Source of the DNA: Candidatus Blochmannia vicinus
GTDB taxonomy: Bacteria; Pseudomonadota; Gammaproteobacteria; Enterobacterales; Enterobacteriaceae
Direction of reading: 5' to 3'
Assembly (NCBI GenBank): GCA_030020825.1
Contig: CP125213.1
Location: forward strand, 1 to 64,000
Length of the DNA: 64,000 nt
Position numbers and translations under genes: made by a program. Shown one piece after another: positions 21,314 to 29,123 of this stretch (position 1 is the stretch's first letter; every line of letters starts with the position of its first letter). Below the pieces are notes generated by a model. The model did no database searches and was not told the DNA's origin. It worked only from the letters and a program-made list of their open reading frames with translations.

Positions 21314-22033
21314 GTGAACAACATATTTCCAGTTATTACTATTGATGGGCCAAGCGGAGTAGGTAAAGGAACCTTATCTAGAAGGTTGGCAAAAATTCTT
21401 GGATGGAATCTATTGGATTCAGGAGTTATTTATCGAGTTTTAGCATTAGTAGTTTTAGAAAATAAGATTAATATTGATCATGAAGAAAAAATAGTAGCAC
21501 TTATTGATACTATACAAATAGCTTTTATAAATAGTAAAAATAGGTTTGTAATATTATTTAATGGCAAGGAAGTTAAAAAAAATATTTTTTCAGAAAATAT
21601 AGGAAATTGTGCATCTAAAATTGCTACTTTTTCCCAAGTACGTAAAAGTTTGTTGATATATCAACGTACATTTTGTAAGTATCCGGGACTTGTTGCTGAT
21701 GGACGTGATATGGGAACAGTAGTGTTTCCTAATGCAGAGTTAAAAATTTTTCTTTATGCTTCCTTTAAAGAAAGAAGGAGTCGTAGATTACATCAGTTGC
21801 ATAAAAAAAGTTTTAATGTTAGTTTTAGAACTTTATTATCACAAATAAGAGAACGAGACGAACGTGATTACAACCGAAAATTAGCACCGTTGATTCCCGC
21901 GATTGGTTCATTGATGTTAGATTCAACTCATTTATCTGCAGAAGAAGTAAAAGCTAAAGTACTTATGTATATTAGAGAGAGTCTAGTATTATCAGCAACA
22001 GTACTATATAATATCACTCATAATCAAGGATAG
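21314..22033 (+). CDS. cmk: Cytidylate kinase
   Basis: Phosphorylates CMP and dCMP to the diphosphates. Translated from GTG 21314 the protein has 239 residues (E. coli 227). It begins NNIFPVITIDGPSGVGKGT, with the P-loop GPSGVGKGT, then LDSGVIYRVLAL, the NMP-binding insert and the strongly conserved VADGRDMGTVVFPNAELKIFL and IRERDERDYNRKLAPLIPA. The C-terminus is about ten residues longer than usual (VLSATVLYNITHNQG). It lies between aroA (137-base gap) and rpsA (75-base gap), as in E. coli, where cmk and rpsA are cotranscribed. Confidence 0.95.
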   Translation: MNNIFPVITIDGPSGVGKGTLSRRLAKILGWNLLDSGVIYRVLALVVLENKINIDHEEKIVALIDTIQIAFINSKNRFVILFNGKEVKKNIFSENIGNCASKIATFSQVRKSLLIYQRTFCKYPGLVADGRDMGTVVFPNAELKIFLYASFKERRSRRLHQLHKKSFNVSFRTLLSQIRERDERDYNRKLAPLIPAIGSLMLDSTHLSAEEVKAKVLMYIRESLVLSATVLYNITHNQG

Positions 22034-22108
22034 TGATGAGATATTTGCTATAACATCATCAGGTATGGATATATGACGGATGTTAATTAAAAATTGAAGA
22101 TTATAAAG

Positions 22109-23800
22109 ATGACAGAATCATTTGCTCAGCTATTTGAAGAATCTTTAAAAAAAATAGAAACCTGTCCTGGATCTATTGTTCATGGAGTTGTCGTTTCTAT
22201 TTCTAAAGATATTGTGTTAGTCGATGCAGGATTAAAATCAGAATCTGCTATTCCTATCGAGCAATTTTATAATTCTCAAGGAGAATTAGAAGTTTCAGTT
22301 GGTGATCATGTTGATGTTACATTGGATGCGGTAGAAGATGGGTTTGGAGAGACTGTGTTATCTCGTGAAAAAGCCAAACGTTATGAATCTTGGTTATTAT
22401 TAGAACAAGCATATCAAGAAATGACCACCGTTACGGGAATTATTAACGGTAAAGTAAAAGGAGGGTTTACTGTTGAAGTAAATGGAGTACGTGCATTTTT
22501 ACCTGGTTCTTTAGTAGATGTTAAACCAATACGTGATACTTCATTTTTAGAAGGACAAGAGTTTGAATTTAAAGTAATTAAATTAGATCATAAACGTAAT
22601 AATGTTGTAGTGTCTCGTCGTGCTGTGATTGAATCTGAAAATAGTGTTGAACGCGATCAATTATTAAATAAATTACATGAAGGAATAGAAATTAAAGGAA
22701 TAGTTAAAAATTTAACCGATTATGGTGCTTTTATTGATCTAGGAGGAGTGGATGGATTACTGCATATTACTGATATGGCGTGGAAACGTGTTAAACATCC
22801 TAGCGATATAGTAAATGTTGGAGATGAAATTATTGTCAAAGTATTAAAATTTGATCGAGAACGCATTCGTGTATCTTTAGGCCTGAAGCAATTAAGTGCA
22901 GATCCATGGACAGAAATTATTAAACGTTATCAGGAAGGAAATAAACTGATAGGAAAAGTAACGAATTTAACTGATTATGGGTGTTTTATTGAAATTGAGG
23001 GCGGAGTAGAAGGATTAGTGCATGTATCTGAAATGGATTGGACTAATAAAAATATTCATCCTTCTAAAGTAGTAACGATAGGGGAATCTGTTGAAGTAAT
23101 AGTATTAAATATTGATGAGGAACGCCGAAGAATTTCTTTGGGATTAAAACAATGTAAAGTTAATCCATGGCAGAAGTTTTCAGAGATATATAATAGAGGT
23201 GATCGAGTGATGGGGAAGATAAAATCGATTACTGATTTTGGTATTTTTATAGGATTAGAAGGAGGTATTGATGGATTAGTGCATCTTTCTGATATTTCTT
23301 GGTATTTATCAAATGAAGAAGCTGTAAATAAGTATAAAAAAGGCGATGACATAATGGCTGTAGTTCTACAAGTAGATGCTGAACGGGAACGTATTTCTTT
23401 AGGTATTAAACAATTAACAGAAGATCCTTTAAATACCTATTTGGTTACTCATAAAAAAGGGAGCATAGTATCTGGAAGAATAAGTTCTATAGATGAAAAG
23501 GGGATCACTGTAATATTAGGTGATGATGCTGTAATTGGTTATTTATGTATGACTGATGTATCACATAATAAGTCAATTGATAAGAGAATGTATACGTCAT
23601 TGCATGTAGGAAATGATATACAAGCAGTATTAGATGGAGTAGATCGAAAAAATAGAATAGTTACTTTATCTGAATATAATATACGTGATGTAAATAAACA
23701 ATCAGAAATAAATATTATTGGTAATCATAGAAAAGAGAAAGAAAAAAATTTTTCTAATGTTATGGTAGAGGCATTTAAAGCAGCAACTAAAAGTGAATAA
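22109..23800 (+). CDS. rpsA: 30S ribosomal protein S1
   Basis: Largest 30S protein, which captures and unfolds mRNA leaders, important where Shine-Dalgarno sites are weak. Translated from ATG 22109 it starts [16 protein letters not shown], as in E. coli, and has 563 residues (E. coli 557). An in-frame TTG at 22094 is rejected. Six S1 (OB) repeats are visible, beginning near [51 protein letters not shown] and [11 protein letters not shown]; the sixth is the most diverged (loss of most conserved glycines). The leader keeps the weak GAAGATTA sequence seen before E. coli rpsA instead of a normal ribosome site. ihfB, its usual downstream neighbour, is missing. Confidence 0.98.
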   Translation: MTESFAQLFEESLKKIETCPGSIVHGVVVSISKDIVLVDAGLKSESAIPIEQFYNSQGELEVSVGDHVDVTLDAVEDGFGETVLSREKAKRYESWLLLEQAYQEMTTVTGIINGKVKGGFTVEVNGVRAFLPGSLVDVKPIRDTSFLEGQEFEFKVIKLDHKRNNVVVSRRAVIESENSVERDQLLNKLHEGIEIKGIVKNLTDYGAFIDLGGVDGLLHITDMAWKRVKHPSDIVNVGDEIIVKVLKFDRERIRVSLGLKQLSADPWTEIIKRYQEGNKLIGKVTNLTDYGCFIEIEGGVEGLVHVSEMDWTNKNIHPSKVVTIGESVEVIVLNIDEERRRISLGLKQCKVNPWQKFSEIYNRGDRVMGKIKSITDFGIFIGLEGGIDGLVHLSDISWYLSNEEAVNKYKKGDDIMAVVLQVDAERERISLGIKQLTEDPLNTYLVTHKKGSIVSGRISSIDEKGITVILGDDAVIGYLCMTDVSHNKSIDKRMYTSLHVGNDIQAVLDGVDRKNRIVTLSEYNIRDVNKQSEINIIGNHRKEKEKNFSNVMVEAFKAATKSE

Positions 23801-24143
23801 TTACTATATTGTTAGTTTTTATGTATGTATGTATGTTAATTTATTGATATGTCATACCAAGGAATATGTCAGTAAATAATAAATAAAAAAATAAATGAAA
23901 TTGTAGTTATATATATAAAATATTTGTATATATATATTTTGTATAATTAAAGTAAAATTATTTAATAGGAAGTAATAAATGTGTATAGATATGGTAGTAT
24001 TTGTGTTTTAGAATGGTGTATTTTGTAAGAGTTTATACTGAAGATATTTGATAAATTTTAAACTGTGTTATATCTATAGTTGTATTAAGTAATATTTATT
24101 TGTATGTTTTAGTAAAAAATAAACTCTGGTTTCAGGGACATAA
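23801..24143. other. Non-coding spacer rpsA-msbA
   Basis: About 340 bases where E. coli carries ihfB and ycaI. No remnant of either is readable. A tetranucleotide repeat (ATGT)x4 lies at 23821-23836. Confidence 0.6.
23821..23836. repeat. Tetranucleotide repeat (ATGT)x4
   Basis: Four exact ATGT units just downstream of rpsA, in non-coding sequence. Confidence 0.85.
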
Positions 24144-25895
24144 ATGTCGCAGTACAATAAAAATTATTCTTCTACTTGGAAAACCTTTCGTCGTCTTTGG
24201 CCAATAATTTTTCCTTTTAGAGTAGGGTTGGTTGTTGCGACTATTACTTTGATTTTAAACGCAACAAGTGATGCTTTAATGTTAGCCTTATTAAAACCTT
24301 TACTTGATGATGGATTTGGAAGAGCTAATAAAGATGTATTCATATGGATGCCATTAGCTTTAGTTGGATTGATGAGCATTCGTGGGTTTAGTGGGTTTGC
24401 ATCTACTTATTGCATATCCTGGGTATCTGGAAAGGTAGTAATGCAGATGAGACGTGCATTGTTTAAGCATATTATGAATATGCCAGTCTCTTTTTTTGTA
24501 AAACAATCTACTGGTACGTTGGTGTCTAGAATTACTTATGATTCTGATCAAGTTGCTTCTTCTTCTTCTGGAGCTTTGATCACTGTTATTCGAGAAGGGG
24601 CGTCTATTATTGGTTTGTGTATCATGATGTTTTATTATAGTTGGCAATTATCATTAATTTTGGTATTAATTGCTCCAATAGTATCTATCACTATTAAATT
24701 TGTTTCTTCTAGATTCAGAGCAATCAGTAAAAAGATGCAAAGCGCTATGGGTCAATTAACTAGTAGCGCTGAACAGATGCTTAAAGGACATAAAGAAGTG
24801 TTGGTTTTTGGAGGGCAACATACAGAAAAAGATAGGTTTAATCATGTAAGTAATTGCATGAGACAGCAAAGTATGAAGATGGTACAGACTTCATCCATTT
24901 TTGATCCATTGATCCAATTTGTTGCATCATTAGCATTAGCGTGCGTACTGTATGCAGCGAGTATTCCAAGTGTTATGGAAATGCTTACTGCTGGAACGAT
25001 TACTGTTATTTTTTCATCTATGATAGTATTGATGAAGCCATTAAAATCTTTAACTAATGTTAGCGCTCAATTTCAGCGTGGAATGGCGGCTTGTCAAACT
25101 TTATTTTCCATCTTGGATTTAGAGACAGAAAAAGATCAAGGTACGCTTAATATTAAACGAGTAAATGGACATATTGTTTTTGATAATGTTACATTTTTTT
25201 ATCCTGATAAAAGCACACCATCTCTTTATAAAATTAATTTTACTATTGAAGCAGGAAAAACAGTTGCTTTAGTGGGGCGGTCTGGTTCTGGAAAATCTAC
25301 TATCGTAAATTTGTTAACTCGTTTTTATGATATAGATAAAGGGTGTATATTGCTTGATGGTTTTAATTTAAATGATTATAAACTCTCTTCTTTACGTAAT
25401 CAAATAGCTATAGTATCTCAACATGTTCATTTATTTAATGATACTATAGCTAATAATATAGCGTATGCGCGTAAAAATATTTATTCTAGAGAATCTATTG
25501 AAACTGCAGCTAGTATGGCATGTGCTATGGATTTTATTTCTAAAATGAAAAATGGATTGGACACTATTGTAGGAGAGAATGGGATTTTGTTATCCAGCGG
25601 ACAACGTCAACGTATCGCTATTGCACGTGCTTTATTAAGAGATTGCCCGATTTTAATTTTTGATGAAGCTACTTCTGCTTTAGATTCTGAATCAGAGTAT
25701 GTTATTTATAAATCACTTGATGCGTTAAAAAAAAATAGAACATCATTGGTTATAGCACATCGTTTATCTACTATTGAAAATGCAGATGAAATATTGGTGA
25801 TTGAAAATGGTTATATTATAGAACGTGGTGTGCATGAAGTTTTAATACGTCAACAAGGAATTTATGCTCAATTATATAGATTACAATTTTCTTAA
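24144..25895 (+). CDS. msbA: Lipid A flippase MsbA (ABC exporter)
   Basis: Homodimeric inner-membrane ABC exporter that flips core-lipid A to the periplasmic leaflet. At 583 residues it matches E. coli MsbA (582). The membrane domain with six helices covers about 20-310 (FRRLWPIIFPFRVGLV onwards) and the nucleotide-binding domain 340-583. Walker A GRSGSGKS is at 378-385, Walker B ILIFDEATSALD near 503-514 and the H-loop His539. The signature reads LSSGQ (483-487) instead of the usual LSGGQ. Its stop overlaps the lpxK start by one base (TAATG), so the two are translationally coupled, as in E. coli. Confidence 0.97.
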   Translation: MSQYNKNYSSTWKTFRRLWPIIFPFRVGLVVATITLILNATSDALMLALLKPLLDDGFGRANKDVFIWMPLALVGLMSIRGFSGFASTYCISWVSGKVVMQMRRALFKHIMNMPVSFFVKQSTGTLVSRITYDSDQVASSSSGALITVIREGASIIGLCIMMFYYSWQLSLILVLIAPIVSITIKFVSSRFRAISKKMQSAMGQLTSSAEQMLKGHKEVLVFGGQHTEKDRFNHVSNCMRQQSMKMVQTSSIFDPLIQFVASLALACVLYAASIPSVMEMLTAGTITVIFSSMIVLMKPLKSLTNVSAQFQRGMAACQTLFSILDLETEKDQGTLNIKRVNGHIVFDNVTFFYPDKSTPSLYKINFTIEAGKTVALVGRSGSGKSTIVNLLTRFYDIDKGCILLDGFNLNDYKLSSLRNQIAIVSQHVHLFNDTIANNIAYARKNIYSRESIETAASMACAMDFISKMKNGLDTIVGENGILLSSGQRQRIAIARALLRDCPILIFDEATSALDSESEYVIYKSLDALKKNRTSLVIAHRLSTIENADEILVIENGYIIERGVHEVLIRQQGIYAQLYRLQFS

Positions 25896-26905
25896 TGTTT
25901 GCTTGTATTTGGTTTAAATCATCATTGTGTTATTTATTTTTGCTACCATTTTCTTGGTTATATGGGTTAGTAAGTACGCTTAATCGTATTAGTTATCAGT
26001 ATGGATGGCGTAAAGTGTATAGATTTTCAGTACCAATAGTAATTATAGGAAATGTAACAATTGGAGGAAATGGGAAAACTCCAATGGTATTATGGTTAGT
26101 AGAACAGTTACAGCATCGTGGTTGGAAGGTTGGAGTTGTTTCACGAGGCTATAAAGGTAAATCGAATAATTATCCAATTGTTATTAATATAAATACTCAC
26201 AGTAATGAGTGTGGGGATGAACCTATGCTGATTTGGAAGCGTACTGGAGTTTTAGTAGCGGTTTCTCCAAAACGTGCTGACGCAGTTGCTGCGTTATTAC
26301 GAATACAAAAATTAGATATCATAATAAGTGATGATGGACTGCAACATTATGCACTCTTTAGAGACATAGAATGGGTAGTAGTTAATAGTTTACTTCGATT
26401 TGGAAATGGTTGTTGGTTGCCAGCAGGTCCTATGCGTGAGCGAATGAACAGACTACATACAGTACAAGCAATTATTGCAAATGGATCAAAAGAAGATACT
26501 CTTTCTGGAGAGGTATTAATGCAATTATATCCTAGTATTGTAGTAAATATGTTAACAGGAGAAAGTAGACCTCTTAATTTTTTGAGTAATGTTGTGGCTA
26601 TAGCAGGAATTGGATATCCTACACAGTTTTTTTGTACTTTACAAAATTATGGCGTTATTCCTGTTAGAACAGTTTCGTTTTCTGATCATCAGATATATTA
26701 CGAAAAAATGCTAACGTCCTTGACGAAAAAAGATGAAATATTATTAATGACTGAAAAAGATGCAGTTAAATGCTTAGATTTTGCTCATAATAATTGGTGG
26801 TATGTACGTATGGAGGTTAAAATAAATAAAATAGATACAGACAATTTATTATATTCAGTGGAGGATAAAATTAGGTGTTATAAAGACTTTAATTCCAATA
26901 CATAG
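25895..26905 (+). CDS. lpxK: Tetraacyldisaccharide 4'-kinase
   Basis: Adds the 4'-phosphate to form lipid IVA at the inner membrane. At 336 residues it matches E. coli LpxK (328). An N-terminal hydrophobic anchor (CYLFLLPFSWLYGLV) precedes the Walker A GNVTIGGNGKTP (about 49-60). Other family segments are GVVSRGYKG, GDEPMLIWKRTG, ISDDGLQHYALFRDIE, FGNGCWLPAGPMRER and LMTEKDAVKC. It overlaps msbA by one base. A long hairpin begins inside its last codons and includes the stop. Together with MsbA, KdsA and KdsB it shows that this bacterium still makes lipopolysaccharide inner core. Confidence 0.97.
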   Translation: MFACIWFKSSLCYLFLLPFSWLYGLVSTLNRISYQYGWRKVYRFSVPIVIIGNVTIGGNGKTPMVLWLVEQLQHRGWKVGVVSRGYKGKSNNYPIVININTHSNECGDEPMLIWKRTGVLVAVSPKRADAVAALLRIQKLDIIISDDGLQHYALFRDIEWVVVNSLLRFGNGCWLPAGPMRERMNRLHTVQAIIANGSKEDTLSGEVLMQLYPSIVVNMLTGESRPLNFLSNVVAIAGIGYPTQFFCTLQNYGVIPVRTVSFSDHQIYYEKMLTSLTKKDEILLMTEKDAVKCLDFAHNNWWYVRMEVKINKIDTDNLLYSVEDKIRCYKDFNSNT

Positions 26906-26954
26906 TAACCATAGGCATTTATCAACAATATGGTTACTATGTATTGGAATTAAA
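26888..26954 (+). terminator. 26-bp perfect inverted repeat spanning the lpxK stop codon
   Basis: Bases 26888-26913 are the exact reverse complement of 26929-26954, with a 15-base loop. The left arm contains the last lpxK codons (NSNT) and its TAG. Most intrinsic terminators have 7-15 bp stems, so this is unusually long. No U tract follows. It may end the msbA-lpxK transcript or block exonucleases. Confidence 0.6.
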
Positions 26955-27109
26955 CGAATTTATTATGTATTGGTGATGTAAATGTATTTTTGATTTAGTG
27001 ATGTAAATTGTCGTAATGGAGTGAGTTATTTTGTATTTATAGAATGAATGTATGTGATAAAGATATGTAAACGTGTGAAAAAATTAATATTTGGCGGGTT
27101 CATTATATT

Positions 27110-27295
27110 ATGATGAGATATCAGTTATTAAATATAATTGTATGTCCTATATGTTATTCAAAATTATACTTTGATTTAGAACAAAAAGAATTAATATGTA
27201 ACATTGATAACTTAGCTTTTCCGATTCGGAAAGGAATTCCTGTTCTTTTAAAAAAAGATGCTCGTAATATTATGCCACAAAAGGACCCAAAATGA
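27110..27295 (+). CDS. ycaR: Trm112-like zinc-ribbon protein YcaR
   Basis: Small UPF0434/Trm112-family protein; 61 residues against 60 in E. coli. It has the family pattern CPICYSKLYFD then QKELICNIDNLAFPIRKGIPVLL, with Cys15, Cys18 and Cys32 visible. In other systems Trm112 proteins activate methyltransferases; no bacterial role is established here. Its stop overlaps the kdsB start (ATGA), so the pair is coupled, as in E. coli. Start is either ATG of the MM pair. Confidence 0.93.
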   Translation: MMRYQLLNIIVCPICYSKLYFDLEQKELICNIDNLAFPIRKGIPVLLKKDARNIMPQKDPK

Positions 27296-28059
27296 ATTTT
27301 GTAGTAATTATACCTGTCCGATTGTTTTCGACACGTTTTCCAGGGAAAGCTTTAGCAGATATTCACGGAAAACCTATGATTGTTCGTGTTATGGAAAGAG
27401 CTTTAGATTCTGGTGCTGATAAAGTAATTATTGCTACTGATAGTGTTCTTATAGCGCAAGCAGTTGAATCGGAACAATCTGAAGGAGAAGTATATTTAAC
27501 GCGTTCTGATCATCAGTCAGGAACGGAGCGTCTTGCAGAAGTAGCCATTAATTATAAATTTCCAGACAATCAAATTATTGTACATCTTCAAGGAGATGAA
27601 CCTTTAATTTCCCCTATTATGATTCGTAAAGTTGCTAATACTTTGAATTCGGTTAAACTTACTACTGGTATGGCGACTTTAGCAACATCGTTGAATTCTT
27701 TAGAAGAAGCATGTGATGATAATGTCGTTAAAGTTGTTATAAATATGAATAACAATGCTCTTTATTTTTCTCGTTCTATGATTCCATGGAATCGGGGGTA
27801 CTTTGATAATTATTCAGATAGTAGGCCATCTAGAATTTTATTACGTCATATCGGTATTTATTCGTATCAAGTTAATTTTCTGTATCATTATATTGAATGG
27901 ACTAAAAGTCCATTAGAACAACTCGAACAGCTTGAACAGCTTAGAGTATTATGGCATGGTGAAAAAATATATGTATCTGTAATTGATAATGTGTTTAATA
28001 TTAGCGTAGATACCCCAGAATCATTGAGACGTGTTAATATGTTATTTAAAAATAATTAA
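27292..28059 (+). CDS. kdsB: 3-deoxy-manno-octulosonate cytidylyltransferase (CMP-KDO synthetase)
   Basis: Activates KDO with CTP to CMP-KDO for the lipopolysaccharide inner core. At 255 residues it is close to E. coli KdsB (248). Family segments: FVVIIPVRLFSTRFPGKAL (nucleotide-binding), GKPMIVRVMERA, TRSDHQSGTERLAE, VHLQGDEPLI with the metal-binding Asp, and HIGIYSYQVNFL. A short LEQLEQLEQL repeat replaces the E. coli LEHIEMLEQL. The start ATG overlaps the ycaR stop, and AAGGA lies 7 bases upstream inside ycaR. A strong hairpin follows at 28074-28108. Confidence 0.97.
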   Translation: MNFVVIIPVRLFSTRFPGKALADIHGKPMIVRVMERALDSGADKVIIATDSVLIAQAVESEQSEGEVYLTRSDHQSGTERLAEVAINYKFPDNQIIVHLQGDEPLISPIMIRKVANTLNSVKLTTGMATLATSLNSLEEACDDNVVKVVINMNNNALYFSRSMIPWNRGYFDNYSDSRPSRILLRHIGIYSYQVNFLYHYIEWTKSPLEQLEQLEQLRVLWHGEKIYVSVIDNVFNISVDTPESLRRVNMLFKNN

Positions 28060-28391
28060 ATAAACTTTTTCTTATAATTAACGCACAATCATATTGTGCG
28101 TTAATTATACAATAAGATATGCTTTAAATTATTAGTATTATGAGTAAATATTTTAAGTGTTCTATTTATTATTTTTGTTTCCATATTATTGCTGATATCT
28201 TAGTTAAAAACTAATACTATTAATAATAGTAAATATAAAGATATATATTTTTAGTATGGACATGAGATTTTATAAAATATATGAGTAGTTTTTATTAATG
28301 ATAATGTTAAAAAATATTAAATATTATATAGTACTTCATTATTAAAAATGATTAGTATGTTCATTTGAATTGGTATGGAGTATAAATAATC
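28060..28391. other. Non-coding spacer kdsB-ubiX
   Basis: About 330 bases. Holds the kdsB terminator and then AT-rich sequence with nothing else recognisable; the ubiX promoter is presumably here. Confidence 0.6.
28074..28108 (+). terminator. Intrinsic terminator after kdsB
   Basis: Perfect 16-bp stem ATAATTAACGCACAAT (28074-28089) with its complement at 28093-28108 and a 3-base CAT loop. It begins 15 bases after the kdsB stop and has G+C pairs near the loop; an A/T-rich flank lies on both sides. This is the best-formed terminator in the window. Confidence 0.75.
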
Positions 28392-28973
28392 ATGCAGCGC
28401 CAATTACGTTTGGTGGTAGGAATATCAGGAGCATCTGGAGGTATTTATGGGGTTCGTGCGTTAACTATGTTAAAAGAATGTAATCTAAATGTAGAATCTC
28501 ATCTTATTATTACTAGAAATGCATTGATTACATTACAGCAAGAACTGAAGATGAATAAACAAGCTATATATGAATTAGCAGACGTTGTTCATTTTCCACA
28601 AGATATGGGAGCATCAGTTGCAAGTGGATCATATCCAACTTTAGGTATGTTAATTGCTCCATGTTCTATAAAGACTATGTCAGAAATTAGTTCGGGAATA
28701 TCGTCATCGTTGATTAGTCGTGTTGCAGATGTAACGTTAAAAGAAAAGCGCAGATTAGTGTTAATGATTAGGGAAACTCCACTACATTTGGGACATTTGC
28801 GTACAATGGTTAAATTAACAGAATTTGGAGCAGTAATTATGCCACCTGTTCCTGCATATTATGTACATCCAAAAACTATAGATGATATTGTGCGTTACAC
28901 TGTGGCAAGGGCTTTAAATTTATTTGGACTTTATACTAATATTTCTTCTATTTGGTTAGGAATCAAACATTAA
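28392..28973 (+). CDS. ubiX: Flavin prenyltransferase UbiX
   Basis: Makes the prenylated FMN cofactor used by the decarboxylase UbiD in ubiquinone synthesis. At 193 residues it matches E. coli UbiX (189). The flavin-binding start LRLVVGISGASGGIYGVRAL, the middle ASVASGSYPTLGMLIAPCSIKTM and the highly conserved VLMIRETPLHLGHLRTM and GAVIMPPVPAYYV are intact. It lies alone between kdsB and the convergent invasin-like gene. ubiD is not in the window. A GGAG sequence lies in TATGGAGTATAAATAATC before the ATG. Confidence 0.96.
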   Translation: MQRQLRLVVGISGASGGIYGVRALTMLKECNLNVESHLIITRNALITLQQELKMNKQAIYELADVVHFPQDMGASVASGSYPTLGMLIAPCSIKTMSEISSGISSSLISRVADVTLKEKRRLVLMIRETPLHLGHLRTMVKLTEFGAVIMPPVPAYYVHPKTIDDIVRYTVARALNLFGLYTNISSIWLGIKH

Positions 28974-29123
28974 AATCATAATAATCTTTTTAAGATATTA
29001 AATTGAACATTATCAATATGTAAATAATAGATGTTGATAATTTTGTACGATGTCAATAATTTAGATTTAAAATTTTTAAAAATAAAATTAGTCCAGCAAT
29101 TTTTAATATATACTGAATAGATT

